Source of the DNA: Stenopsyche tienmushanensis
Lineage: Eukaryota > Arthropoda > Insecta > Trichoptera > Stenopsychidae
Reading direction: 5' to 3'
Assembly (NCBI GenBank): GCA_008973525.1
Contig: WACJ01000080.1
Span: forward strand, 310,001 to 374,000
DNA length: 64,000 bases
Position numbers and translations under genes: made by a program. Below the pieces are notes generated by a model. That model saw only the letters and a program-made list of their open reading frames with translations. It was not told where the DNA came from and searched no databases. Below are positions 47,191 to 59,877 of the stretch, in pieces. How positions within the stretch are numbered: the first letter of the stretch is position 1; every line of letters begins with the position of its first letter.

Positions 47191-50100
47191 GATCGTTACC
47201 ATATGGTCACGTTCGTTCTTAAATAATTGATCCGCCCAACGTGTGTATCTGTCAATGATGTGGTGGTGTTTTTGATGATGGTTTGAAATGAGTACAAGGC
47301 TATTGATCGACAATTATATTTTACAATTATTTGATGCAAGCATCATGATTTTTTTTTTGATATGATGAAATTAATTAAACTAAATATGAATCAAACTTTT
47401 ATTCCGAGCCAACGTTCCTCCGTCAATTCGTGCGGCACCCATTCGATCGTTTTTTGGAGGTCTCATGAAAACATTTGCACTCCAGCGTGATTGATAACGC
47501 CTTGTAATTATTGTTCGCAATGATATTATAAAATAATTTGTAATGAAAATTTTTGCTTAATTTGCGGAAATGCTTTATCTTCGTATAACGGATGCAAATT
47601 TGTATATGCATATTGAGGTTTTTTCTCTCTGCTAATAGTTTAATCTATTTGCCAATGACGCAAGTGCTTGTGTTCCAATCTCATTTGTTCCCAAGTAGAG
47701 TTCAAACAGTCGTACTTGTTGTGTGAATGTCGATTCGGTCTCTATTCACTGATAATGATAATTATGAGGCTTAAATAGACCATATAGAAATGTATCCAAG
47801 GTTGTATAAAAAAAAGATACACTATAAAACATAATCTGCAAATAGATCATCCACTTTTTGTTGGCACTCTTGTATCGATTCAAAAAATCGGATTGTCTAA
47901 TTAAAACAGGACTGGGAAGATGTGCATGTTTTTCGTCATTCTTAAGGGATGTCATCACGATCCTTCTTCCCCATCATTGAATAATATTTTCGTTTTAATA
48001 TCCCCATTTGGAAGTTTGAGAAATTTCGGCTCAATCTCATTGCATATATTATTAGGTCATCGCTTTGATCTTTAACCTGTAACGAGTCATTTATATTCGA
48101 TTACCTCATTGCAAATATCGGATATTTCCATGGCCTTTTGAGTGCTATATTTTCTTTAATAAACACTTAGGAAAATTACAGAGCACACAGTCAATACTAA
48201 TCTTAATCTGGGACATTTTTATGGCCTCTTAATCTGAATTGTTCACTGATAGCTGAAGATAATGCAAAGCAATATTATTTCAGTCATTTCTATTTATGTC
48301 CGATTTCTAATTGCGCATGCGCGAAATATTATATCCATTTTTATCCACTCATCTAGTTGCCAGCCGGTTCTTGATCATTACAAGTTCATCTGTCCGCATT
48401 GTCATATGATCTGCCCATTGCCATATCGATATGTTCAATAGCACTTTAAACGTTGGTTATTCATTTTATTTTAACAAAATTATTATACAGAGTAAAGCCT
48501 AATATTGGATGTATTTTAACATTGATTCTCCGTGGTCCGTAATCATACATCAATACTGACAACAAAGCGATCAATAAATATCTTAACGAGATATCATTTT
48601 ATTACCTGTTTGATGTCATCGATGAACACATCCAGTGTAATAAATATGCCGAAATAGTGTACGTGACCATATGGTCACGCACACTAGGGACTCACAATTA
48701 CAAAATAGAAAATAGGATAGACTAACTAGAAGAGGAATAACTTTTTATATGGTTGTATCCCATTGTTTTCCACATTATGTTGTGACAGGATCATTTGAAT
48801 GGAAATTTGAAATAGGAAAAGGTTTATCAATGGGCAGTAAAATTAACATAATTTTTAAATTTTTGTCACAAATCAATTCAGTGTTAAAATAACCCTTTGA
48901 AGACGCATAACCTCATTATACATATGTTGTTTAAATATGAATGCTGTTCACCCAAACGATAAAAAAAAATATTTTTCCAAATAAATTGAGTGCATTTTGT
49001 ATTAATCCGTTATTCTGAAGTCGAGTCGAAATGAGGCTTTACTGTATTTCAAGTACCCAAACAAGTATGAGCACATACTCAAAGCTATTAAGTGCTTGAC
49101 TGCGATACTCAATTTTTGTATTAAAACAATGTTCTATTAATATGCTGGACGTTCATTTAAATAATGCATATAATTTGATATGAATTCTTCAAAGCATAAC
49201 CTTATTCTTAATTGTGCGAAGTCATTAGAGACGGACGGAGTGCCATTAAATGCATCTTGATTTCAAAGGAAGTGGGTGCACTTTTTATGCAATTACATGT
49301 CCATATTTAATTGTGCAGTACAATCATAATTTGTTCTGAAAAATGATTGATTACAAGCACGTTTTTGCGATTTTTAATTCAAAAGTTGCACCCGAAAAAA
49401 AAAAGCAATGAGAACCTATTGAGAATCGTTGTGTAGTATAAATACATACGTTACATTTCGCATGCACTTAAAATAAGCATTACGGAATTGACCGTGAATT
49501 GTCGCTTGTTACGACATTTTGTTCGCTTTGGCAGAGATACTAAATCTGGCGGAAAATATTTATACATCATATTGATAAATTTTCAACAAGGACCTGCCTT
49601 AAATCGAAGCCATCCTGTAAAGAAATGGTATTAAATCCTGAATCCCAAAAAGCTCATATATTTGTATATAATATATAAGCTTTGCGATAGTTTTCCTAAT
49701 GGATAAAAGCTCAGTATTTAAGCTAAAATTAACAGCCAAATATTATATTCGGGTCGCCGTATCAACTGCAATGCCACGTTTGTACATACATATTAACGAC
49801 CATGCATACGCACGCGAATTTATCTTAAAAATACGCTAAAACGTTAAGCAATTATGTTAATTCTCAATGTGCTTAATTTATATAATGCATGATTTCAAAG
49901 CCTCTCAAGCTAAAATGAATATGCAAATTTCGTAATACTGCATTATGAGATTTGCGTGCTTTTAAAAGACGTATAAATGCGCTTATATTGATTTTTTTAC
50001 GTGCGCTTTACATATTTTAATGCTTTCTATTGCATTAATGTACTAAATCTGCTTTAAATAACGATCTGTACGAACGTGTCGATTTGTATCAATTGTCTGT

Positions 50101-50298
50101 CTGTCGTTTGGATGTCATCATTTCCTTGAGAACGTCTTGTTGGATAAATGCGATATTTGTATTGCTATACTAATGCAGCGAATTCATAAATTAGATTCAA
50201 TGATATCAAACGATTATGCTATTGTCAAGCAATTCAATTGGTTTACGGATCTAGATCAAGTGTTAATATAATGGGTTAGATCCTGGATTCTTATCATC
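47191..50298. other. Intergenic DNA with decayed repeats
   Basis: A decayed SINE body sits at 48740-48830. Around it, 48486-49040 begins TACAGAGTAAAGCCT and ends GAGGCTTTACTGTA, suggesting a Tigger-like element into which the SINE inserted. No gene recognised. Confidence 0.35.
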
Positions 50299-50690
50299 AG
50301 GTCAGTCCAAAAGTTCGTGCGTATTTCTGGATTTTTCTGAAACAGTGCAAATAAAACCTATTGAAATTTGCCGTCGCTTGACTATTGTATTAGTCATTTT
50401 GTCGCCAATTTTCGTGTACATTTAAAGCCATAATTAACAATGGATCGCAGAAAGGATAGATTAATCTCATGGAACAGTCTTTCGTCATTTAGAGTAGATT
50501 GGGAAAGTATCCAAGCTCGGAAAGTTCATTCAGCAACGAATAAATATCTGCATTTCCCTTTTATCGCGCTTCGAAAGAGAGCCATTTTCTAGACCATTTG
50601 GTAACAGGTGACGAAAAATGGATTATTTATCATAACGTCACAAAAAAAAAGACTGGTTCAAATTCAGATTGTGGAAAAAATATTCATAGT
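50299..50690 (+). pseudogene. Internally deleted mariner element
   Basis: Left end AGGTCAGTCCAAAAGTTCGT is a mariner terminal-repeat type. After a short 5' part with an ATG at 50440 (MDRRKDRL), the sequence jumps to the first catalytic region: HLVTGDEKWIIYHNVTKKK at about 50596-50652. The region between and the C-terminal half are missing. No right terminus recognised. Confidence 0.75.
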
Positions 50691-50768
50691 ATCAATAAAT
50701 TTAGAAGATCGGATATATTAACCCCCAAGGGAGTACTACCGGAGGGCTTGCGATCCCCCTCCATTCAT

Positions 50769-50830
50769 TCAGAAAAAGCACTCTTGTACATTGAGCTCGG
50801 AGACAGACAGAGACAGAGAGAGAACGTGGC
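50769..50830. repeat. GAGACAGACAGAGACAGAG repeat, copy 2
   Basis: AAAAAGCACTCTTGTACATT then CTCGGAGACAGACAGAGAC; the reverse counterpart of 44690-44750. It ends in a short GAGA-type simple repeat. Confidence 0.4.
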
Positions 50831-50859
50831 GCAGTTTGAGAGACAGAGACGGTGAGCTT

Positions 50860-53604
50860 TCCTGCATACATCGCACGATTGTATAGAACGTTAGCCCAAA
50901 TTTAACAACTAATAATGATTTCGATTTCAAGTGTGTTATTTGTTTGTACAAAGAAATTACCGAATATTTTGTGCTATCGACAGTGTTTACTTATTTAATT
51001 GCCTTCCTGTTCGTCGCTGCTTGTTGAATGAGTCTTTGTCCAACTATCATTTCCTTGTAAAGCAGGAGCAAATGAATCGATTTTTTGTGTATTGTTTATG
51101 TTAAGAAATGACGTGGTCTTGTATGCTATCAACGGTGTTTATTTACAATTGACTCTACTTCGAATTGAAGATTGTCTTATGCTGATAGGAGCTGACAGAC
51201 AATCATCGGTGTAAAGCGATTATGGCCTCAACGACTTCATCGATTTTAAATTTGCTCACTCCTCAAAAAGTTTATATATGTATACATCAATGTATGTAAT
51301 TCTGTAGTTGGTGTGTAAAATTATGAATTAGATTTTGCACGGTATAAATAATTTTTCAAAATTCTTGCAAGGAAAATGACTAGATTTTTAAAGTCTATGA
51401 TTACCCAACTTGTAATAGTACAAAAAGAAAAAATATACTGCGTACTCAAATCGTTACTCTATGTACATATGTAAATATTTTTTAAGCCTAAGCCCTCATT
51501 AAATCTTTCCTATGCACTTGGTCATAATAACACTATTAAGTGTAATAAATATAAAACTGGTTTACAACCTCCGCAGTCAGGTATCTCTGTATAGTGCGCT
51601 TGTATGGGTCTTATTTATAGTTCTTGCGTTTACAACTCACTATGTATCTCGATCGGTGTTTTTTTTTTATTTTTGAAAAAAAATACCCCATCCAAACGAG
51701 AAGAAATCTCACGTAATTTCTATTTTCGAACGAACGATAGCCTCTGACTCGAGGGCAAATCTTGAAATCGAACCGAGCGATGCGATAAAAGGTGATGATG
51801 TTCCTTGAATGAATGTGCCGCATAAAAAAATATTGACGCATTGATAAAAATACACATATAATGACATGTGTTTCTCAAGATTTATGAGCAAATGTTTGCT
51901 TTGGAATTAGTTTGGCTGTAAAAATGCGTGTGCTTACATTGTATGATTAACACCACTTGCCGCCGCCCGCACAAAGGACCGCTCCGCGCTTATAACGGCT
52001 TATTCGAGTACACTTCATGCTCGAATGAGTACACTTTATTTGAGTGTGCTATAAAGATGTACACGGAATAATACAAAAGCACACAAAGCTTTAGGACATA
52101 AATAGATAAAAATCGCATAAATCTAAGTAATTGTTTGTCTTTTAGTTTTTCGATAATTTGAGAAACAGAATGGATTAATTTAATCTCACACATAATTTAA
52201 ATTCACACTCAACAACGCAAAGTCTGTTCCGTTTCGGCGTGAGCAAAGCAAGAAAGTATAGTATAGAACCCAATTAGCTTAATATATTTAGATTGAAATT
52301 GATATTATCTGCATCAAACATTTGCCTCTTCATGTGCTCGATATTGAACACTCACCCAGCGGGTTATATAACCCTTTGAGTAATGAGCTAATTTAAAATC
52401 TTGACAGTCTTAGATGCTGTATTTGCTTGTCCGCCATTTATCATTCGTACCTTTTATATCCATTCTCCGAGCTCAACGAACAAAAGTGCTTTTCTTGAAT
52501 CACTGGAATTCGCTCGCAAATACGCGATCATCCTACCATACAGGCTAAGAGAGTGTATATTATTTAACATTTTGTTATGGAATTTAAAGATCTTTAAAGA
52601 CTGAAAAGCTTTTCGTGGAAGCCATTGAAAAATAATCGAAACGATTATGTTGATTTTATTGAATCTTGTAGTATATGGAGTCAATTCCATATTTCCTCAT
52701 CAGACATGTAATGCATCTAAGGATCGCTCCTTTCTCGCACGAATTATGATTTTCTGATTCCTTACAGCTAACTTTTGTGAATTCGAAAAAGGGCTGCCTT
52801 CTTTAGAGATTCACCTTGCCACTTTGATGAGTTCAAAACGATTTAAAAAGCAAAGAAAAATACTAGGAATTCGAACCGAAACTAAACCAGCTCGAAAATA
52901 TCGTTTCTTTTCGGTTCGATGCACGTCTTACGCGAATAAGAATTTATAAGAGTAGAGCGTAAGTACTTCAAATGGACAGCAATCATCTCAATCGTGACTC
53001 AATAGCCACAGTGAAAGAGTATTGCATAAAGAGATACAACACGAGAGTTGAATTGTGTTTCAAATTAAATTTATTTGAATTTATGCTCCAATAGGGTTTC
53101 AAATAAATAGGCAAAAAATACCAAAATTGCAACATGGGTTTGATGATTTAATACGCAGACGGGTCGTTCACTCGTGATGTATGATCCCAATGGATGATAG
53201 GGGGAATTCATTTTGACAAATTGGGTCATATTAATACAGGTCCGGATATTTGTCATTGTGACTTATAATATGTACTATAAATACAACAATGATACAATAC
53301 GCTTAACATGCATGATCGTATTTTACATCACTTAAATATGTTATTCAAAACTATAAAACGGGTATCTTGAGATATCTGTATAGAAAAAAATCGTAGGGGG
53401 TGAAATCTATTGATTGTGTTGATCGGGAGAAGTCACCATGTGAAGAAATCGAACATCCCGCGAACAAATATCTTAAACTTTTTTTAAATTTATTCATGAC
53501 TCCAGAAAAGTGAAAACATATTTCATCAGTAGCATCAAAAAGAAGGTAAGAGAACCATATAGAACAGTTTGATGGATGTTTTAATAGAAATTAAATTATT
53601 GTAT
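50860..53604. other. Intergenic DNA, no gene seen
   Basis: Includes a third CTCCGAGCTC / TTGAATCACTGGAATTCG unit (52465-52560) and a copy of the CGGTTCG / TGCACGTCTTACGCG repeat (52865-52940). Otherwise nothing recognised. Confidence 0.4.
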
Positions 53605-53815
53605 CAACCTTTCCCTACCGGTGATGTATTTACTACACCTCGACTCTAATAATGGGAATATCGATATGAAATATAATAGATACGGGGTTCAGAATTTTCA
53701 TATGCCTTCGTAATATAATTACGAATCATATCAAAGTATTATAGTATATAAGTATTCATTTGCAGTGACGGAAATAAATAATTTGTCGGGAAATCGAGAA
53801 CTTTGCGAGTTTTAT
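53605..53815 (+). mobile_element. hAT family internal fragment
   Basis: CAACCTTTCCCTACCGGTGA to GGGAAATCGAGAACTTTGCG; collinear with 63068-63270. Termini and transposase absent. Confidence 0.75.
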
Positions 53816-54604
53816 GAGTACTGGATGCATTATAATTTTTCTGCAGTATTTAATTAATTTATGTATATAATCAGTTAATATTTCAATTTATTGCGGGATG
53901 GACGTCCGACGTTAACATCCTCCAGGAAAAGAACTTATCTTAAAATGATCATTCAAGTCAAAGCGGATACATAAAAATGGAACATTAATTAAGCGATCTC
54001 ATGCCCATATTCATTCGATAATAAATTCTGATCAATATCGCAAAATTATACACGATTAAAAAATAATTCAAAATTGTGTCGGTTGACTTTCCTACCATCT
54101 CCACAATGGTGAAATGTTGCCTTTTTAACATCCGCATTCGTTTATCACATTAGCATATTTTTTGCACTTTTATATGTCGTTCCACTTTTCGGGTATTTAT
54201 GGTCACAAGTTCAGAGCTGTTGACACGATTAATGTAACGAGTATATATATATATATATTTTTTTATTTTTTGATTTTGATTAAAATATTGCCCAACCAAA
54301 GTCGGCTCGCCCGTAGCATTACAGATATTTGAACGACCATTGTATGGTAGAAAAAATTGAATTGAATTAAATATCAGCGTTTCTCAATCGCAGTATGGCG
54401 TGTAATTGAAAAATCTTTATGGCGATTATTGTATGCCATAAATCAAAAGATGGATTCGGCGTTCGATTCATACTTCATGACCCATTAAGCAAGAATCTCA
54501 TTATATAATACAATTTTTGATATTGTCTTTGGACGGGACATTTCATAAATGATGTGACTATGACTTCATGAATAGTGTGATGTACTAAGCACAATATCGA
54601 TAGC

Positions 54605-54745
54605 AGTACAATATTTTTTGGCCGTATAACGAAAAATTGTGGGTCGTATACCGAAAAAATGTCATAAGTCATAATTAAAAAATATCATTATATCAAAATA
54701 CCGTGTCAAGAATGGCCGTATAGTGAGGTATACGTGTATTTTATT
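54605..54745. repeat. pogo-like terminal fragment 'CCTCxTTATACGG'
   Basis: On the - strand reads TACACGTATACCTCACTATA then CGG, with further CGGTATACG units; matches the start at 61320 (TACACCCATACCTCGTTATA). The form resembles Tc1/pogo termini. The rest of the element was not found. Confidence 0.4.
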
Positions 54746-55939
54746 TTTAAATAATAATGAAATCATATTTGATGTCATTCGATGCTCATAAAAATAATAC
54801 CCACAACTGGTCAAATAAAAATTATGATCTTTTCTAAACTTATGTGGGATTGGACATAAATACACCCAAACTTTTATTCATCTTATAATGCAGTCATCAA
54901 ATCTGCAAATTCTATTTTATGCAACTTTAACGCATTTTAAAATATTCTTAAAAAATAGCAAGAAATAACATATAAACAACCCCCGGATTATATGCCACTT
55001 CATTAATTGTTTTAAATCTTATATCAGCAATTTTATAGCACATATATTAATCTAATACATCCATTAAAGAAATATGATCGTCAACATTGAATGTGTGCTG
55101 GAAAAGATATAGACAAAGTTAGATCAACAAGAATAAGACTTAAACGATATTAAATTCGAGGTTATTCAATAATTACTGGTAGAAGAAGAAACCGATGAAG
55201 CAAATTTGTTGTAAATGGCATCTGAAATAATTCATAATATACCATAAAAATGCATAGATTTGGTTTAAAATGTTGATCTATTGAGGATTCATTCATAGAA
55301 AAATATACCACACAAAGAAATTTATATTGATTTGTCAACCAAGATTTCAAAGATTAGAGAGATCGATGTTAATTCAATTGTCCATTCTACAACTTTTTTG
55401 CTTGGAACACTGAGAATTTGGAACTCCTACACGTCATATTCTTCACACTGTCAGTAAATATCTGCAAAGTGATGTCTTCCTGGATGATCGTTGGGCTGTC
55501 ATTATTTTTATTGATTTTAATTTATAGAGCAGATTTCTTTGTGGGGTGTGCGAATTTATTACACATCTTTTCGGATCCAAGACTTGAGCAAAATAATCAC
55601 ATTACTGAAATATTTTCCATTGAGCAAACTAACGTCCCTTTTGATCAGAATTTACCATTCAATGTTATGCTGAAGGTCTCTATGTAATCGATAAATTCTA
55701 AACAACGTAGTTCTTTGTATTTGTATCCCGTAAAATATTTTATCAAAGCAAATATTCAGTCGAAAATTGCTGTCTATTAACGATTCAACTCTATGGAAAA
55801 AAATAATACTTGTAACCCCCGGTATCATTTTATGTCTAAAAAAACAGGTTTGTTTGAACAATGACGATTAAATGTATTGCATAAAGTTTTCTTCATCATC
55901 ACTGCAAAAATGCTTTCTTATTAGCCAACTATTTCCATT

Positions 55940-56530
55940 TTCGGAGCTTTTTTCCACAGCATCCTAAGTTCTATTTTTTGCAAAAAGTTTGTTATTTTCG
56001 ATGGATTGTTTTTGGCCAAGATATCTTCATATATTTCGTCATATTGAGTTAAGCACTTGTGTAGTTCTTCCTTCAATTTTTTGCTTCTTTTAATGGAAGG
56101 ATCTTAATGGCTCCCGTTGGGCGACCGAGTCTAAATCTTTCCAATTGCTTTTTATGATAAAATATTCAAAATCTTCATAGTTTCCATCTATATTATCGTC
56201 ATTTAAATTTTGGATGATTCCTGGTGGCATTTTCACCAATTTTGCTTCTTCAGTCTCTTCTTCCATCAGCGTTAAAGCCTTCGAATCTCGAAACAGGCTA
56301 ATCAAGTTCTAGTATTGCATCCACTCTATTTTTGGCTAGTTCGATCATAATTACACGTTGAACTAACTCTATCCATATATTTTTCCAACATGCTTACAAT
56401 GCATTCAATTCAAAAACAGCACATTCATTTAAGTTAATCATCAATTAATTTAATTATTTATTACCTTTACACGGACCAAAATATTCTGCCGTTGACAGTT
56501 TGGTTGGCTTCATTCTTCTTGGCCTGGTTT
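55940..56530 (-). pseudogene. Unrecognised frameshifted coding remnant
   Basis: Reading the - strand from about 56517: MKPTKLSTAEYFGPCK, a possible 70-bp intron (GTAATA...TAAG), then ELVQRVIMIELAKNRVDAIL, one frameshift, DSKALTLMEEETEEAKLVKM and DFEYFIIKSNWKDLDSVAQR, a second frameshift near 56095, then KKLKEELHKCLTQYDEIYED, SKITNFLQKIELRML and a TAA near 55930. The joined pieces are Lys/Glu-rich and helical, with a coding look over about 190 residues. I do not recognise the family. It could be a decayed duplicate of a cellular gene or a transposon-encoded protein. The intron call is weak. Confidence 0.35.
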
Positions 56531-56949
56531 GATGGCTTTGCGATGAGTTTCTTTAATAGTAGCTATGTATAGATTTTATCAAACCTCTCTGACTTTGTCT
56601 TTTTAAGGGTTTTAAAGAATTTAAAATTAAAAAACGTTCGCGTTTGATTACCTATTTCATTGGCGGAAGGAAATTAAACTTTTCACGAACAAAAAGATTA
56701 AAGCTGGCCATAGTTTTTGTTGGTAAGAACTCCGGATTTGGCCGAAAGACAGTCGAATCATTAGGTTATAGAGTGGAGAAGTAAAGTTTAAACTTTGAAC
56801 GCCTACTTAGGCTTGGATGGAGGCTGTATGCATTGTGATCGTCATCAATATCGAAATTGGGTAAATAAATGATATTCTGGAGGTTTATTTATTTTATTTG
56901 TCTTCCTTTTCCATCTTTAGATCCCTTTTGGGAGGTTTATCGTCTAGGA

Positions 56950-57901
56950 CAGCGGTTCTTAAGCTTATATAGTTTGTGGACTCCCTCTTGATCAAAATTT
57001 CTTATGCGGATCCCCTCTTGAGCAATTTTTTTTCACGGACCCTTCTTGAACAAACTTTTTTTGGGGATCTCATTCCAACCCTTTTTAAACAAATAAACAA
57101 ACATTTCTTGGTAAAAATAGATAATGTTTTCTGTAAATAATTCCAAGTGCACCCAAACTTCTTTTTGTGCGACTTTTTTTGTGCAATTTCGAAGTTATGC
57201 GGTTTTTTTCATTTTTTTTTCTTTTTTAAAATTTCATAAAGAGATAAAATAGAAAATAAATCATCAACACTAACCGAAATTTGGAAAAAACATATAATTT
57301 GGGACTCTGTGAATCATATTGCATCTGTTATCACTGAATTACGACCATACCATTTATTCTGGTTTAGATTTTTGAAAAAGTTGATTTCGTGTTTTTGGCA
57401 TTTTTCAAATAAGGCGAAAAATTACCTGACTGATTTATTTTAAACAGTTGCCATTTTTTAATTTTTTTAAAATCTTTACTAATTGTGAATTATATTGTTG
57501 GGGAGAGAAAATCTACACAGAATAATTGACATTGAGTATAATATTTCTTTCGAAGAAGAGAGCGATTTTGAGTCATCGAAAATCGCAACGAAAATTATCA
57601 TACAGCGATGATATAATTATTTCTCTAGTAGATATTTGGCATTTGAGATGCCAGATGTCAGACATCCTTAAAATTTTACCAATGATGCAAGACGTCCTTT
57701 AAATATTACCAAAAATGTTATCTTTTAATTGTCTTATTGTTTTCCTGTTTTTTATTAACTTTTTTTATGCGATTTTGGATATATTTTATATAGCTGTTTC
57801 AAAGTTATGCGGTTTTTAAAATCCATTGAAAGTCATATTTTTTTTTGTGCGATTTTCCGCGGAACGCATCTACCGTACAAAAAAAGGTTTAAGATCCGCT
57901 G
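56950..57901. mobile_element. Composite: hAT-type MITE with a TA-type element inside
   Basis: Outer ends CAGCGGTTCTTAAGC and AAGATCCGCTG match the hAT-type termini seen at 6890-7078. The 8-bp flanks GTCTAGGA (56942-56949) and ATCTATGA (57902-57909) agree at 6 of 8. The interior from about 57150 to 57890 (CACCCAAACTTCTTTTTGTG ... AAAAAAAGGTTTA) is a second copy of the 12515-13431 element. I read it as one element inserted in the other. Confidence 0.6.
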
Positions 57902-57909
57902 ATCTATGA

Positions 57910-59567
57910 TTATGATGCGAAGCCCCTCGGCGCTCTAATGACTCCGAAGTGCAGTTCTCGTTACCGAATAAAGTCACAGTCGGAAACTTTGACAGCGGCG
58001 AAGGCAACGAAACGGGATCTCACGAATTCGGCAAGCGTTCCCGAAACGTATTGCATCATTTTGAGATATCCTTGATGTACTTTTCTTTATAATTTGCTTC
58101 ATCAGTCTTTTTTGCATTAATAAGTCTTGAATATCTGGCTGATTGAAAGCTAGCTTACAAGTTGTACTAACTTTGGCATTTTAAATTCATGAAGAGTCAA
58201 AATGACTCATGGCTGCCGCTAGGGTTATATCTACGAGCACTTCTAAGTTTTTTTTTCGCTGTTTAAATTTGCATTTAGATGCTATTTCAAATACATAATG
58301 GACGTGCTAAATTATTGCGCTTCGTTTCTTATCAGAGTACATTTTGCTTGATTTCTGTAGCTAGAATTCAACAGCGTCATCGAACGCGTCTAAGCATAAT
58401 ATCAATATTTGCATTTTTTACAAATGCATATGCATAACATTGATATATAAGAAGCCTTGAAATTAATGATGATCAGATAATTTACGGTTCGATCTGACAT
58501 TTGGACATCAGATGTTTTTATTATATATCAAATATTTGGTCCTGACGAGCAATTTCATAGACTATGATAATACAATTAAATGATTATGTTCGCCGTTCCG
58601 CCACATTGTGCCGCCTATATATTTTTTTAATAACACTATAACAATTTATAGGTCTTAAATTCGTTCTGTAATTATGAGATAAATATTTAATGACATTTAG
58701 TGGGCATTTTAAACTAGTCCAACCTACGCCATTGCCATTTATGCCAGATCGGGACCATTGGATTTGCACACAGGTAATACTTAAACAATATTCAATGTCT
58801 ACTGTAAACGATTTATTTTAGCTTAGACAATTTCCACTTACATGTAATCAATGCATCCATTATTACCCTTTTGTCCTTCTGTGTCTTTATGGCCATATAA
58901 TTATTTGTTTTCTAGAGGCGAGCATCTTTAATGACCATCTTGTGGTGATATTTTATTATACTCGGTCATCAATAATTATCCATCTTAAGTAATTTGGGCC
59001 TTTACAATATCATGCCCTATCAATTTTTATAAATTATTTCGATATACAATAATTTGTTGGACTGTATAAAATCAGACTGTGTAACTAATTCACTGTGCCA
59101 ATAAATTTTGGAGATCAGAAGTACCAAGTTTACCTTGATTTTTTGACCTTAAAAAGTTAACATGGAGGCAATCTATAAAGTCAGACAGGATAACTTATAA
59201 ATGGCTGATTTGTAATATTTTAACATGGTGATTATTTCGCATTTTAGATGCATCAAAATTGCAGATAATTGCTAAAAAATGTTATTGAATATTAAAATAC
59301 ACAGTGCACAAATAAATAGCAAATTTGAAATAAATTCACACAGCTTTCATTGACAAATAGAGCTCGCCATATTTTGCTGCATGTCTTTAATTTCCAAGTA
59401 ACAAAAATTGACATTGGATTTAGATCATTTAAATTTAAGAGCTTTGATAAACGCGGTTGATGGAGATAAAAAGCTCATGCAAAAATGGGGGATGGAATAT
59501 TATGATAAAAGACGAAATAGGCTGCTTTTATCGCGATAACACGTTAATAGCGGGACACAGGAATTTT
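57910..59567. other. Intergenic DNA, nothing recognised
   Basis: No gene or repeat terminus seen. Confidence 0.45.
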
Positions 59568-59877
59568 CGACACGGACTAAAACTCGCAAAATTCCCGATT
59601 TCCAGACAAACTATTTATTTCCGTCGCTGCAGATGAATACGAATATACTATAATAGTTTGATGTGATTCGTAATTATATTACGGAGGAATACAAATATTC
59701 TGAATCCCACATCTATTATATTTCATATCGATATTCCCATTATTAGAGTCGAGGTGTAGTAAATACATCACCGGTAGGGAAAGGTTTATATAACTATTTG
59801 AAAACGATATATATTCTCTATATATGTATACATAGATTAGACAGTTACTACCCCTAGATGTCGCCTAAACTCGTCTT
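59568..59877 (-). mobile_element. hAT family internal fragment
   Basis: GACACGGACTAAAACTCGCA through CTACCCCTAGATGTCGCC; same orientation as the 25770 copy, both termini lost. Confidence 0.75.

Noticed and set aside
50802..50851. GACAGACAGAGACAGAG tract as a CRISPR or satellite array
   Set aside because: A short simple repeat without spaced units; no CRISPR array exists in the window.
53071..53256. 61-aa ORF on the - strand with transposase-like spacing
   Set aside because: No mariner or hAT motif could be found on closer reading.
54240..54265. TA dinucleotide run as a regulatory element
   Set aside because: A simple microsatellite in AT-rich DNA; nothing else supports a function.
55418..55687. 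89-aa ORF with a hydrophobic N-terminus (chemoreceptor-like at first sight)
   Set aside because: Only one possible membrane segment, no conserved receptor motif and no neighbouring exons; chance is the simpler reading.
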